DNA of 64,000 bases from Neoarius graeffei (taxonomy: Eukaryota; Chordata; Actinopteri; Siluriformes; Ariidae), in NCBI RefSeq assembly GCF_027579695.1, contig NC_083570.1, positions 98,799,463 to 98,863,462 of the forward strand. Direction: 5' to 3'. Numbering within the stretch: position 1 is the stretch's first letter; every line of letters begins with the position of its first letter. Below the pieces are notes generated by a model. It was not told where the DNA came from, searched no databases, and worked only from the letters and a program-made list of their open reading frames with translations. Made by a program: the position numbers and the translations under genes. This document shows positions 25,201-39,914 of the stretch, one piece after another.

Positions 25201-28200
25201 CAGGATGTGCCTGAGAGTCTTGTAGAAGAGCAGGACCTGCTGTCTCCTGTCCTGCTCGCTGAGCCCTGCAGTGCTGTCCTGAGACATCTGATAGAGGGTG
25301 AGCAGAGGAGTGGCGTACTCCACCACACAGTAATACGGCTGGGGACGGACACACAGACGGGTTAGAGAGACCAGCTAAAGACGTGACACCAGGAAGAGAA
25401 TCAGAATCAGAAGAAAAATTGAACTAAAAACAAGAGATAATGTTACTGTAATGTTACAAACATAATGTATCGGCAACATTCTAAAAATAATATACCATAT
25501 TCTAGGTGTGTTAGGACATTTCTCACATAACAGTCCCAGATAGGCTTTAATCATTGGATATTAACAGTTAAAAAGTTGTTGTAAGAACGTTTATATAAAA
25601 GATGCTCATAGAGCCAAAGGTTTCGGCTAACTTAATATTGAGCAATTAAGTGACACGTGGGACTCGAACAAAGTGCAGAGTAGAGCGTTAGTTTAGATCT
25701 TATCCACACAGTGGTGCTGCTTCTCAAGTTACAAACATTTTAAAAAAGCAATGTCAGGTTCCTCATACAGATTCCTTATTTCTTGACTAATGAATGTAAA
25801 CAAATGGTTTTACTGATTTTAATGAGATTGTTTGTTGTAAAACATGAACTGTGATTTTTCTCAATTCAGTTTCATCTCTGCTGTGAGGAGCGATGAAATG
25901 TATGAAGAGGGATTTATAAATATTCTTATATTACTAATAAATGACATGATCCAGGCTTTCATGCAAGACTGAGAGTTCACGCCAGAGTAAAAATTATCAA
26001 AACATTTTTAAAGAATGCAATTATTAACAGTTACAGTGCCTTGCAAAAGTATTCATACCCCTTGAACTTTTTCACATTTTTCCACCTTACAACCACGAAC
26101 TTAAAAGTTTTTTATTGAGATTTTATGTGATAGGCCAACACAGAGTAGCACATAATTGTGAAGTGAAACAAAAATGATAAATGGTCTTCAAAATTTTAAA
26201 CAAATAAAAATCTGAAAAACGTGATGTGCATTAGTATTCAGCCCCCCTGCGTCAATACTTTGTAGAGCCACCTTTTGCTGCAATTACAGCTGCAAGTCTT
26301 TTGTGGTATGTCTCTACCAGCTTTGCACATCTAGACGCTGAAATTTTTGCCCATTCTTCTTTGCAAAATAGCTCAAGCTCAGCCAGATTGGATGGAGAGC
26401 GTCTGTGAACAGCAATTTTCAAGTCTTGCCACAGATGCTCAATGGGATTTAGGCCTGGACTTTGACTGGGCCATTCTAACACATGAATATTCTTTGATCT
26501 AAACCATTCCATTGTAGCTCTGGCTGTATGTTTAGGGTCATTGTCTTGCTGGAAAGTGAATCTCCTTCCCAGTCTCAAGTCTTTTGCAGCCTCCAACAGG
26601 TTTTCTTCCAGGATTGCCCTGTATTTAGCTCCATCCATCTTCCCATCAACTCTGACCAGCTTCCCTGTCCCTGCTGAAGAAAAGCATCCCCATAGCATGA
26701 TGCTGCCACCACCATGTTTCACAGTGGGGATGGTGTGTGCAGGGTGATGAGCAGTGTTAGTTTTCCACCACACATAGCGCTTTGCATTTAGGCCAAAAAG
26801 TTCAACTTTCGTCTCATCTGACCAAAGCACCTTCTTCCACATGTTTGCTGTGCCCCCTACATGGCTTCTTATACCTGTCTTATACCTGTCTTTCTTCTTG
26901 CCACTCTTCCAAAAAGGCCAGATTTGTGGAGTGTACGACTTATAGTTGTCCTGTGCACAAATTCTCCCACCTGAGCTGTGGATTTCTGCAGCTCCTTGAG
27001 AGTGATCATGGGCCTCTTGGCTGCTTCTCTGACCAGTGCTCTCCTTGCTCGCTCTGTCAGTTTAGGTGGACGGCCATGTCTTGGTAGGTTTGCAGTTGTG
27101 CCATATTTTTTCCATTTTTGAATGATGGATTGAACAGTGCTTCTTGAGATGTTCAGAGCTTGGGATATTTTTTTATAACCTAACCCTGCTTTAAACTTCT
27201 CCAGAACTTTATCCCTGACCTGTCTGGTGAGTTCTTTGGTCTTCATGATGCTGTTTGTTCTTCAGTGTTCTCTAACAAACCACTGAGGCCTTCACAGAAC
27301 AAGTGTATTTATGCTGAGAGTAAATTACACACAGTAGGACTCTATTAATTAATTAGATGACTTCTGAAGGCAATTGATTGCACTGGATTGTATTTAGAGG
27401 TATCAGAGTACAGGGGGCTGAATACTAATGCACACCACATTTTTCAGATTTTTATTTGTTTAAAATTTTGAAGACCATTTATCATTTTCATTTTACTTCA
27501 CAATTATGTGCTACTCTGTGTTGGTCTATCACATAAAATCTCAATAAAAAACTTTTAAGTTCGTGGTTGGTGGAAAAATGTGAAAAAGTTCAATGGGTAT
27601 GAATACTTTTGCAAGGCACTGTATTCCACGAAATCAAGTTGTACATAAGCTGATAGCTATAACCCATGTACGACGAGATTGAGTGGAATAACTGTTTTAT
27701 TCTCTCCACATTCACTGGATTTTGAGAAACCGAGCATTTTTATTTTAATTTTTTGCAAATTCGATAAATAAAAACTTTACACAAAACATCCAACAAAATC
27801 ATTTCCGCTTAGAATGTAAACAAACCGGCGAAATGAGAGTAGCAATTTGTGAAAAATGCGATAATAATAATTCTTGAAAAATAAAAAAAAGATACATTCT
27901 TCCCATAAAATACTTTTATTCCATATTTTGCTGTGTTTTTTTTTTTTTTTGGCTTTTGTTTTTGAGTAGAGCTTTCTGTTTCTTTTAAACACTTGATAAC
28001 AAAGCTGCCATTTTGTTTTTCTCTACTCATAGTATGAGCTGATATCCAAGTAGTAGAGTAGCCAATCAGAGCACACGATTGCTCATATCCAGTGAATGTG
28101 GATAGAATAAATAGAGGATATTACACGGTTGCGTGAAGATATGATGTTTATCTTTGAGTGGTGAACATATTCAAGAGTAAGTGAAGCAAACAACTGAAAA

Positions 28201-31200
28201 TATTTTCAACACAAGAAGATAAACGTCATATCTTTGCACCACCGTGTAATGTTCTTTATGTTATATGGACACATCCATAAAAAAAAAAAAACCTGTAAGT
28301 TAATCAAAATAATTTTAATTTTGAACTGGTTTGCCATTTTGACAACATGCGTCTAGTCAGCGGGAAAACACTGGGAGTGTGATGAAAAATACAAGTTTTT
28401 CAACACGAGAAGATAAACTTCATATGCTCAAGCCAATGTGTGATGTTTTTTTTTTATTATATAGATACATTCACAAACAAAAAGTACCCAAATTTATCAA
28501 AACAAGTCATCAATTTCCTCACGAGTGACATATAGAGATTTATGCCACGGTTTTGGTTCTCCATGTCCTGGATGTAGCTCGTGTGAAAAATACGCGTGGT
28601 GTATTTCCCAGTAAAATACTCATGTCCATATAATATAAACTAATATTGTCCCATATGGAAAAGCAATACACAGTATTTGTTTTGATGTTTGACATCTTGT
28701 ATTCTGGGCGGCACGGTGGTGTAGTGGTTAGCGCTGTCGCCTCATAGCAAGAAGGTCCGGGTTCGAGCCCCGTGGCCGGCGAGGGCCTTTCTGTGCGGAG
28801 TTTGCATGTTCTCCCCGTGTCCGCGTGGGTTTCCTCCGGGTGCTCCGGTTTCCCCCACAGTCCAAAGACATGCAGGTTAGGTTAACTGGTGACTCTAAAT
28901 TGACCGTAGGTGTGAATGTGAGTGTGAATGGTTGTCTGTGTCTATGTGTCAGCCCTGTGATGACCTGGCGACTTGTCCAGGGTGTACCCCGCCTTTCGCC
29001 CGTAGTCAGCTGGGATAGGCTCCAGCTTGCCTGCAACCCTGTAGAACAGGATACAGCGACTACAGATAATAAGATGAGCGCTTGTATTCTGTTAGTAAAC
29101 CTGCTTTGAACACCGTGACTACAAACATGAACTCCCTGAACTACAGTTCCCAAGACCCGCAGTGCCCTCTGTCTCCCGATTATTAATCACAGCTGTCACA
29201 CATCTTCCCAATTACCGCTTCCCCTATTTTAGCCACTCTCTCACTCTACTCCAGTGCGAAGTATTGGTCTGCTCTCACAGTTCATACCAAGCCTTGTATC
29301 TTTCTGGCTGTCTTTCGTATTTCTGACTTTTGCTTATCCTCTCATGTTTTCGCTCTTTGTCTCCCCTTTAAGCCTCACTCACAACCCACCATAAGTGTTT
29401 TGGACATGCACTTTGGTCGCAGGGTTTGGTAGCTCGCAGCCATGCCGCAGGGTCGCAGTGAACCCGGGGGAAAGTTTGGGGGAGGAGTACAGGCAAAGTA
29501 CTTGTCAAGTACAGGTTGCACACCTGACTTCCTTGAGGTGTGGGGAAAATTGTGCTGTTCGCTCATGGAAAGTGTATATCTGACGCACGTGATCAGTGTG
29601 TGTTCAGTGAGTGTGTGAGACTTGCATTTTACCAGTTTCCTGCGCTACGAACATGGGCCGCACTTGTGAAGCGAGCGTGATGCATGTGATTAGCACGTTA
29701 CAATCACTCATAACTTGCTTGTGACGCAAGCCAGGGGTGGGTATAAAACCAGCGTATCTGCAGCATTCTGCATCTGTCTTTCGGCTGAAGAACATTGGAT
29801 ATTTTGTGGGAAAAAAATTTTAAATTTTCAGTTTAAAGTTTAGAAAATGGGACCCAAGAAGAAGCGAGCAAAAGTGAAGTAACCCAGCCTGAAACAGCAG
29901 AGGGGGAGGAGGAGGAAGAATTTGATGATGACGGTAGCAGCACTGGCGAGCCCTGCACGGACAGGGAGAAGTTTGTCTTCAAGCCGGCAGAAGGCACAGC
30001 ACCCTGCCAGAGGTATTTTCACACATGCTTTAAACATTCATTTCAGTATCTGATTTTCATGTATGTTTCAGCTAACGACACCCAGAAATGAGGACACTGA
30101 AATCCCATCATCGCTGTCAGGCCATTGTGCCATGCTCAGTGATGAGGACAAGGACATCCCGACACCCCGTCCCACCACTCAGCAGGAGCAGGACAGCAGC
30201 TCGGAGTCAAAGTGTGTTTCAGTGCTCAAACTGTTGGGCTATTTAGTTGGGATTTTTTACAGTGTAATAAAATGTGTTTTTCCCTTATACTCATGTTTTA
30301 TTATTAGACGTTTGCATGGTAAATTAAACATATACTCAAATAAAAACAGCGAATGAAATGGTCTTCTTCCTTTCTACAATGCTACATGATCGGTTCCTTG
30401 GTTCCTCCCCAATATATATACCCAGAGTCTTGCCCCTCGTGTGTGTGCTGCGTGTACACCACACATAGGGGTAGAAAGCAGGGCTTTGAACCGGTTCAAG
30501 GAACGAAAACGAAAAACGGGAAATTTTTCCATTTCACATGGAACAGAAACGAAACCAGAAACTTTATTATTTTTTATGTTCCGGAACAGAAACGCTTATT
30601 AAAAATAATGGTAACCGGTTAATACCGGTTTTTATTTTGTTCCTCAAAGTTTCCATAGCCTACAAATAAAAAAGTAATTCTTCTCCTGCACAAGTTTCTA
30701 TGACCCGCTGGGGTTCACTTCCTGTGTGACGTTCGCTGACTGAATGGAGAGAGCGGGAGGGTGGACTACTATCACGTCTCCACATCTTAAATAAGAGGTA
30801 AATATTGCAGTCTATCGTTATTCAAAAATGTCAATTTCAAACACGATATCAATATATTTGTCCACGTTAATGAGAGGCTCGCGAACATTAAATGACGTTA
30901 ACCTCTGTTAGCCTATCAATGCATAGGGCCTGACTAGCCTTTGGTAACACACTAAACGAATTCTCTTTCATTTTTGGCACTTTTTCTGTTTGTGTAGATG
31001 GGAAGACATACTGAGAATCCAAATCGCCAACATTTGAAATAATTGTTTTGAATTATTTCTTGTCTTATTTAATGAAGGTTGTAATAGAATTAGCCTACAT
31101 TTGGCTTAAGCTGGATGAGACAGAGACATAATTTTAAAGCCATTTGTTAAACAGCTGACAGGGAACGTAATTAACCGTTCCGGGAACGAAATTTTTTTGT

Positions 31201-34200
31201 TCTAACCGGTTCAGGAATGTCTATTTAATGGTGGAACCCAAAACCGGAAATGTTAAAATTCTGTTTCTGTTCGGAACGAACCAATAGGAAAAAAATTCTG
31301 TTTCAAAGCCCTGGTAGAAAGTGAGATGTACTTCTGTCTTGCGCACTGCATAAATAGCAAGTGTGGAATACTTGTGTAGTATTTCTGATGCATGTCACTC
31401 ATACAATGACCGTGCATCACTCATGAGTCTTATTGTCATCGCAATAAAGCCCCTACTAGCCATGCTGCTGACTTGGTTCAGGAGTACAAAAGGAATATGG
31501 GTCCCGTATGTAGTGTATGCGTTCTTGATTTGTCGCAAGACCCGTAGAATTTGCATGTGCAGGACCAAAAGTCTCTACGGGCAGTCTGCAACCTTCTACG
31601 GCGAAGTACGGTTTTGCCAATTTTTTTTACCGTAGCAGCACATACGGCGGGTTGTGAGTGAGGTTTTATTACGTTGTTCGCCGATTGCCCGACCCATGCT
31701 AGTTTACTGACCATGATTCCTGTCTCTCGTCTTGGCTTTGTTTACTGTTTGCATCCCGTTCTCTTTTGCATTTACATCCGTAAGTGCCTGCACTCTGACA
31801 TATACAACATATTTGTCATTGACCAATATTTTTATATAACATATATTTTGAGCTATATTTATGAATATTGCAATTATTACAAAATGAATATTTCAAGACT
31901 GCTAGACACTGGGATAGCTTTCGTACTTGACATAACAAGCCGCTCTTCAACATTGTCCTCAACGGGGTTCCGGAGCGTGCCCTGTCTGAGAGAACCTTCT
32001 TGCACGGATTTCTGCTCCAGAATCGCCGCAGCTCTTGATGCCCGGCAGTATACATCAGCGATCTCGACTATGCAGATGACATTTCTGTCCTTGACAGCAG
32101 TATAGATGGTCTTCAAGAAGTGACATCCAGCATCTCTGACATTGGTAAAGAAGCTGGCCTAAAGATCAATGCCAAAAAGACCAACTGCATGCTGATAGGC
32201 AAATTCCACAATCAATGTCCCTTTCAGCAGGACAAAGTCCTTGATCTTACAGTGGATAACAAACCTCTGCAGCAGGTGAACCATTTCAGATACCTTGGCT
32301 CTATTATCTCCAGTGACGACTCCCTTGACAAGGAAATCAATGTTAGGATCGGCAAAGCATCGGGCGCATTCAAGTCTCTAAATAACATCTGGAGAAACTG
32401 TGGGATTACCCTTACCACAAAGGTAAAGATCTTTGAGAGTGGTGTGCTTATGCTGCTGTTGTATGGCTCCCCCACTTGGGCTCTGAAAAACCAGCATGTA
32501 TATTGCTTTGAAAGCTTCCATCATTCCTGTTTGCGGAGAATCCTTAAAGTACATTGGCAAGATTGCGTCACTAATAGTGCTCGGACTGCCTGTTGTAAGC
32601 TTGGCACGCTTATCCATGTGAACAGATTGCGCTACTTCGGGCACGTCGCTTGGATGGAGGCTGCCCGACTCCCTAAATATCTACTGGGCTGGACTCCCTC
32701 CCATGGTCACTGCAGCACTGGCTGCCAAACTATTGCTGCTAACATCAGGCAACTGTTTGCCAACTACTGCGACATCTCCACAGCCATTTGTGCTGCTATG
32801 GACAGGAGTTCTTGGAGACACCTCCTAAGTTAATTAAAACTAGATTGCGAGCAGGCAAACTAAACATGAAGACCTTACCAAGTACAAGTACACGTAAGTA
32901 ATAAAAAGCCACATATTCAGTATAACTTAGGCTTAAGCTTGGATTTAAAAAAAAAACAAAAAACAAAAAACCCCATTCCTCAGACCAAATCCTGAAGAAT
33001 ACTATTCAATCAGTGTGTTATATAATGTAGTTGACCAAGTTTAGAGTTTCAGTGCTTTGCTCCTCACCTCTTGTTTGTGGTTGGTGATTTTGTAGATGCT
33101 GTGTTTGTAGACTCTTCTCCTGACACCGGCCCGGTCGAGCTGGATCTCCGGAAGGTTCTGGTGGAAACGTATGTTATGGTCCTCTTCCTCTATCTTGGCT
33201 GGGGCCACTGCGCTCAGAGGCAGGAGGATGTACAGATGGGAGGAATAGAGAATCTCTCCGGTCTGGTTGTAGTATTTCCTCACCTGTTCCTCCAGCTCTA
33301 TGAAGACACACACAAGGAAGAACTGAATAACTAGCCAGCTGGAGAAAAATATGCAAAAATACTCTGGTTGACTGGTTTGAGTTGGCAGGAAGGCTACAGT
33401 AACTCAAATCAGTAGCTGAAGATTGATATCAAAACAATGTAATGAGCAAGTTGGGTGGCACAGTGGTTAGCACTGTCACCTCACAGCAAGAAGGTTCTGG
33501 GTTCAAGCCCAGTGGCTGATGGGGGCCTTTCTGTGTGGGGTTTGCATGTTCTCCCCACGCCTACGTGGGTTTCCTCTGGGTGCTCCAGTTTCCCCCACAG
33601 TCCAAAGACATGCAGGTAGTTTAACTGGCTACTCTAAATTGTCCATTGATCAAGCTTGGAGAGGGATGGGCTCTGCCAAGATTAAATGCCCTAGACACAC
33701 CAATGATGGACTGTTAAAATGTCATCAGTAGGCTATGGGGAAGAAGAAGTATGAGCAAGTAGTACTCGAGACTGGGCTCAAGACCACTTTTTGAAGGTCT
33801 TGGTATCGTCTCAGAATCAACCACATTTTTACTCTGTCTTGTCTCAGTCTCAGACATAGAGGACTCTGGATTTTATTTCAAGACCAGTCAAGACCACAAC
33901 TGTGGGGATTTCACTAAATTGCCAGTGTATTGTCTGATTTATTTAACATCATTACTGTGATTGGATGTAAAATTTTCCATGTCAGATGCGACCAATAACG
34001 TGACTCATTCCTAATTTCAAATTTTTACCTCGTCCGGGATAGAGTCCACCAAGGGGTGAGGTATTGTTTTCGGTGGGGTTTCTTTCTTTGTTTATTTCTT
34101 TGTTTGCATTACAGGAAAACGGCTGGACCAATCTTCGTGAAACTTTCAGGATACATGAGCATTGGTCTCAAATAGAACCTCAATTCGATTTTTTAAGTCT

Positions 34201-37200
34201 GTTCTTCATCTTATAATTACAGATGTGCTTCAAATCATTAATACATCCCTAGAGACTGGCATTGTTCCTGTGTCCCTGAAAAAAAGCCGTTGTAAAGCCC
34301 CTACTTAAAAAGAATAATCTGGATGCTTCAGTATTAAACAACTACAGGCCAATATCAAATCTACCATTCATCGGGAAAATCCTTGAAAAAATTGTCTTCA
34401 ATCAATTAACTGCCTTCTTGATATCAAACAGCTGTTTTGATAACTTTCAGTCAGGATTTCGTGCCAATCATAGCACTGAAACAGCGCTGATTAAAGTTAT
34501 AAATGACATACGTCTTAATACTGATGCAGGCAAAACATCAGTCCTGGTGTTACTGGACCTCAGTGCAGCTTTTGATACTGTTGATCACAACATACTGCTA
34601 TATCGACTTGAACACTGGGTTGGGTTGACTGGTAAAGTTATCAATTGGTTAAAATCATACTTAAAAGATAGAAGCTTCTTTGTTACCATGGGAAATTGTA
34701 CCTCAACATCAATGTCCTTGACCTGTGGTGTCCCCCAGGGGTCGATTCTTGGACCATTATTATTCAACCTTTATATGCTCCCACTTGGGCAAATTATCAA
34801 GAACAACTCAATTTTGTATCACTGCTATGCAGATGACACCCAAATTTATTTTGCTCTATCACCTAATGATTATACCCCCCTTGAATGTCTCTACCAGTGT
34901 ATCGACCAAATCAATAACTGGATGTCACAAAATTTTCTTCAGCTGAACACAGATAAAACAGAAGTAATTCTATTTGGGGAAAAAAGATGAAAGACTCAGG
35001 ATTACCACTATTCCTGACACAAAGGGGATTAAAACAAAAGAAATGGTTAAAAATCTTGGTGTTTTCATTGACAGCGAGCTAAACTTTGACAGTCACATGA
35101 AAGCAATCACTAAAATGGCATTTTATCACCTAAAAAACATTTCCAAACTAAGAGGACTTATGTCAAAAAATGATCTGGAAAAACTTATACATGCCTTCAT
35201 CTCTAGTAGGGTTGATTACTGCAATGGCCTTTTCACAGGCCTGCCAAAAAAGACCATCAAACGACTTCAGCTGGTTCAAAATGCAGCGGCGAGGGTTCTC
35301 ACACGAACAAAAAGAACAGAGCACATTACTCCAATTCTAAGGTCCCTTCACTGGCTTCCAGTAAGCTACAGAATTGACTTTAAAGCATTGCTGCTGGTGT
35401 ACAAATCTCTAAATGGTACAGGGCCCAATTACCTCTCTGATATGTTGCAGCGGCCTAACCCATTCAGATCTACCAGATCACAGCAGCAAAATTTACTGGT
35501 AAAACCTGTTGTTAAAACAAAGTGTGGTGAAGCAGCTTTTAGCTACTATGCAGTACAGCTATGGAACCAACTGCCAGAGGACATTAAAAATGCTCCTGCT
35601 GTTGGCAGCTTCAAATCTAGATTAAAGACCAAGCTGTTCTCAGATGCTTTCTGCTAAATTATTAATATTGTCATCTCTACATGTTTTAAACTCTTAACTT
35701 TTACAGTCTCTGCATGTTTTAAATTTTACTTAACTTTTATTCTATTTTATTCTGCTGTTTTTTTTACTGAACTTTTACTTCATTTTATTATTTTATTTCT
35801 ACTATTGTTTAATTCTTATTATTTTTCTTCCCCATTTATTTTATGTAATTTTATTTTCTATTGTTTACTGTTTTGCTTTTACTTCTGTAAAGCACATTGA
35901 ACTGCCACTGTGTATGAAATGTGCTATATAAATAAACTTGCCTTGCCTTGCCTCAAACATTTTGAGGGTCATCCGGTCAAGGTCAAGATCACCAAAAAGG
36001 TCAAAATTATTTTTTCGCAATATCTTCCTTCATAGTCATCATATTTACTTCAAACCAATTCCACAATATTCATCTTTCAATTCTGCTTCCATTGATATGC
36101 TACACGATGGGGTATTTCTCATAGTTTTTTTAGCAGTTAGGAGTCAAATGTCATGGGGGTCAAGGTCATTGCTAAAATTTGCATATTTCCCATTATAACT
36201 TGAAAACGGTTAGAGATAGAAAGATGTTTATCATTATCAACATATAGGAAGTCATATATGGGCTTTCATTTGGCACCATGACCTTTGACCTTGTTTGTTT
36301 GTTTGTGTGTCTGTGTGTGTGTCTGTTAACAATCTAGCGTCTAGACGGTTGCACCAATTGACTTCAAATTTTCAGGGTAGGTGGGAAATGGTCTGTAGAT
36401 CACCTAAGTTTTGGGCGTAATTGGGTCAAGGTGAAGGTCAAGGTCACCGGAAAGGTCAACCTTTTGGTCAAAATAACATTTTCCATTATAACTCAAAAAC
36501 GGTTGCCGATAGACAAATGTTTACTTTTATACACATATACAGTGGTGCTTGAAAGTTTGTGAACCCTTTAGAATTTTCTATATTTCTGCATAAATATGAC
36601 CTAAAACATCATCGGATTTTCACACAAGTCCTAAAAGTAGATAAAGAGAACCCAGTTAAACAAATGAGATAAAAATATTATACTTGGTCATTTATTTATT
36701 GAGGAAAATGATCCAATATTACATATCTGTGAGTGGCAAAAGTATGTGAACCTTTGCGTTCAGTATCTGGTGTGACCCCCTTGTGCAGCAATAACTGCAA
36801 CTAAACATTTGTGGTAACTGTTGATCAGTCCTGCACACCGGCTTGGAGGAATTTTAGCCCATTCCTCCGTACAGAACAGCTTCAACTCTGGGATGTTGGT
36901 GGGTTTCCTCACATGAACTGCTCACTTCAGGTCCTTCCACAACATTTCGATTGGATTAAGGTCAGGACTTTGACTTGGCCATTCCAAAACATTAACTTTT
37001 TTCTTCTTTAACCATTCTTTGGTAGAACGACTTGTATCCTTAGGGTTGCTGTCTTGCTGCATGACTCACCTTCTCTTGAGATTTAGTTCATGGACAGATG
37101 TCCTGATATTTTCCTTTAGAATTCGCTGGTATAATTCAGAATTCCTTGTTCCAAAAATGATGGCAAACCATCCTGGCCCAGACGCAGCAAAACAGGCCCA

Positions 37201-39863
37201 AACCGTGATACTACCACCACCATGTTTCACAGAAGGGATAAGGTTCTTATGTTGGAATGCAGTGCTTTCCTTTCTCCAAACATAACGCTTCTCATTGAAA
37301 CCAAAAAGTTCTATTTTGATCTCATTTGTCCACAAAACATTTTCCAATAACCTTCTGGCTTGTCCACATGATCTTTAGCAAACTGCAGATGAGCAGCAAT
37401 GTTCTTTTTGGAGAGCAGTGGCTTTCTCCTTGCAACCCTGCCATGCACACCATTGTTGTTCAGTGTTCTCCTGATGGTGGACTCATGAGCATTGGCTAAT
37501 GTTAATGTGAGAGAGGTCTTCAGTTGCTTAGAAGTTACCTTGGGGTCCTTTGTGACCTCGCCGACTATTACACACCTTGCTCATGGAGTGATCTTTGTTG
37601 GTCGACCACTCCTGGGGAGGGTAACAATGGTCTTGAATTTCCTCCATTTGTACACAATCTGTCTGACTGTGGATTGGTGTAGTCCAAACTCTTTAGAGAT
37701 GGTTTTGTAACCTTTTCCAGCCTGATGAGCATCAACAACACTTTTTCTGAGGTCCTCAGAAATCTCCTTTGTTCGTGTCATGATACACTTCCACAAACAT
37801 GTGTTGTGAAGATCAGACTTTGATAGATCCCTGTTCTTTAAATAAAACAGGGTGCCCACTCACACCTGATTGTCATCCCACTGAATGAAAACACCTGACT
37901 TTAATTTCACCTTCAAATTAACTGCTAATCCTAGAGGTTCACATACTTTTGCCACTCACAGATATGTAATACTGGATCATTTTCCTCAATAAATAAATGA
38001 CCAAGTATAATATTTTTGTCTCATTTGTTTAACTGGGTTCTCTTTATCTACTTTTAGGACTTGTGTGAAAATCTGATGATGTTTTAGGTCATATTTATGC
38101 AGAAATATAGAAAATTCTAAAGGGTTCACAAACTTTCAAGCACCACTGTAGGAACTCCCATATGGCCTTTCATTTGGCACCATGATCTTTGACCTTGAAA
38201 GGTCAAACTCAAGGTCATGGATTTTCAGAGGGTTGAAAATGGTTGATGGTAGACAGATACCATTATCAACTTATAGGAAGTGCCATATGGGCTTTCACTT
38301 GGCACCATGACTTTTGACCTTGAATGACTTTGAAATTTCAAACTCAAGGTCTTGGATTTTCATAGGACTATAACCTGACAGCTGATGATTGAGAAATATT
38401 ACCATTATCAACATATAGGTATAAAATAAGTGCTGTAGGGCGAGGTTTGTTTTGCCTGGCAACAATTGTTCTTCCTGTTAACGGTTGTAACCCCTCCCCA
38501 CCCCCTTCATACACACTGGTGTGGTCCTGGTCTTGACTTGGTCTCGCCCTGCCTTGGTCTTGATCTTGACTTAATCTCAAGTCTTGGTCTTGTTTCAGTC
38601 TCGATACACTTTCATCTTGGTCATGACTTGGTCTTGGTTTAGGTGGTCTTGACTACAACACTGGATTAAAGTGACAAAGACAAAACCCTAAGAGGGACCA
38701 GACCCTAAAGGATCCTCTTCCAGGTGACATCAGATAGAGTGCTGAGAATTTCATTGTGCAAGAGGACATGTCCTTATTGTGCATATGACAATAAACACTT
38801 TGAACTTGATAAAAGATTACAGTGTACAAACTTTAAGCTCTTTAAGTGCATGTTACTGCCCCCTAGGGGTGTCACCAAGTAGTGCTGTTTATCAACACAG
38901 CCCTGCTCAAAGAATGTGTGGAAGGGTCTGGTGTACCATTCTCAAAATAGTGTAAAAAAAAAGAGTGTGTGTACCTGGTATCACAAGTTTCAGATAACCT
39001 ATGTAAAAGGACCAGGCTAAGCCATGAGCTACATTCAGCTTCTTGCTCTCGCACACCTCGGAGATCTCCACTGGTGCAGGGCCCTGAGAGAGAGAGAGAG
39101 AGAGAAACAGGAAGGGGAAGGCATTTGTTGATTAATGTACAAAACAGTCATATAGATAAAACTTGTCTGGACATCACATTTTTAGAAACATTGAATAAAA
39201 TATCTTCAGTAGACTTCAACAATGATCCAAGATTAATAGTATTTTCACAGGGTTCCCTGATTCCAAAACAAGTGAGAGGAAATAAGCATCCAGACACTCT
39301 GTCTTTGTTATTTCATATACACTGTACGGCCAAAAGTTTGTGGACACCTGACCATCATACCCATATGTGCTTTTTGAACATCCCATTCCAGATTTAGACC
39401 TTTTTGCTCTTATAATGATCTCTACTCTTCTGGGAAGGCTTTCCACTAGGTTTTGGAGCACGACTGTGGGGATTTGTGTTCATTCCATTACAAAAGCGTG
39501 AGTGAGATCAGGCACTGATGCTAGGTGAGGAGGTCTGGGGTGCAGTCGATGTTCCAGTTCATCCCAAAGGTGTTGAGTGGGGTTGAGATCAGGGCTCTGA
39601 GCAGGACACTGGAGTTTGACCACTCCATCCTTGGCAAACCCTGTCTTCATGGAGCTTGCTTTATGGACAGGAGCACTCTCATGCTAGAACAGGTTTGGGC
39701 CTCTTAGTTCCAGTGAAGGGAAATTGTAATGCTGCAGCATACAAAGACGTTCTATTCTAAGACATTGTGTGCTTCAGACTTTGTGGCAACAGTTTGGGGA
39801 AGAACCACATATGGGAGTGGTGGTCGAGTGTCCACATACTTTCGACCATATAGTGTGTGTGTG

Positions 39864-39914
<51 letters not shown>

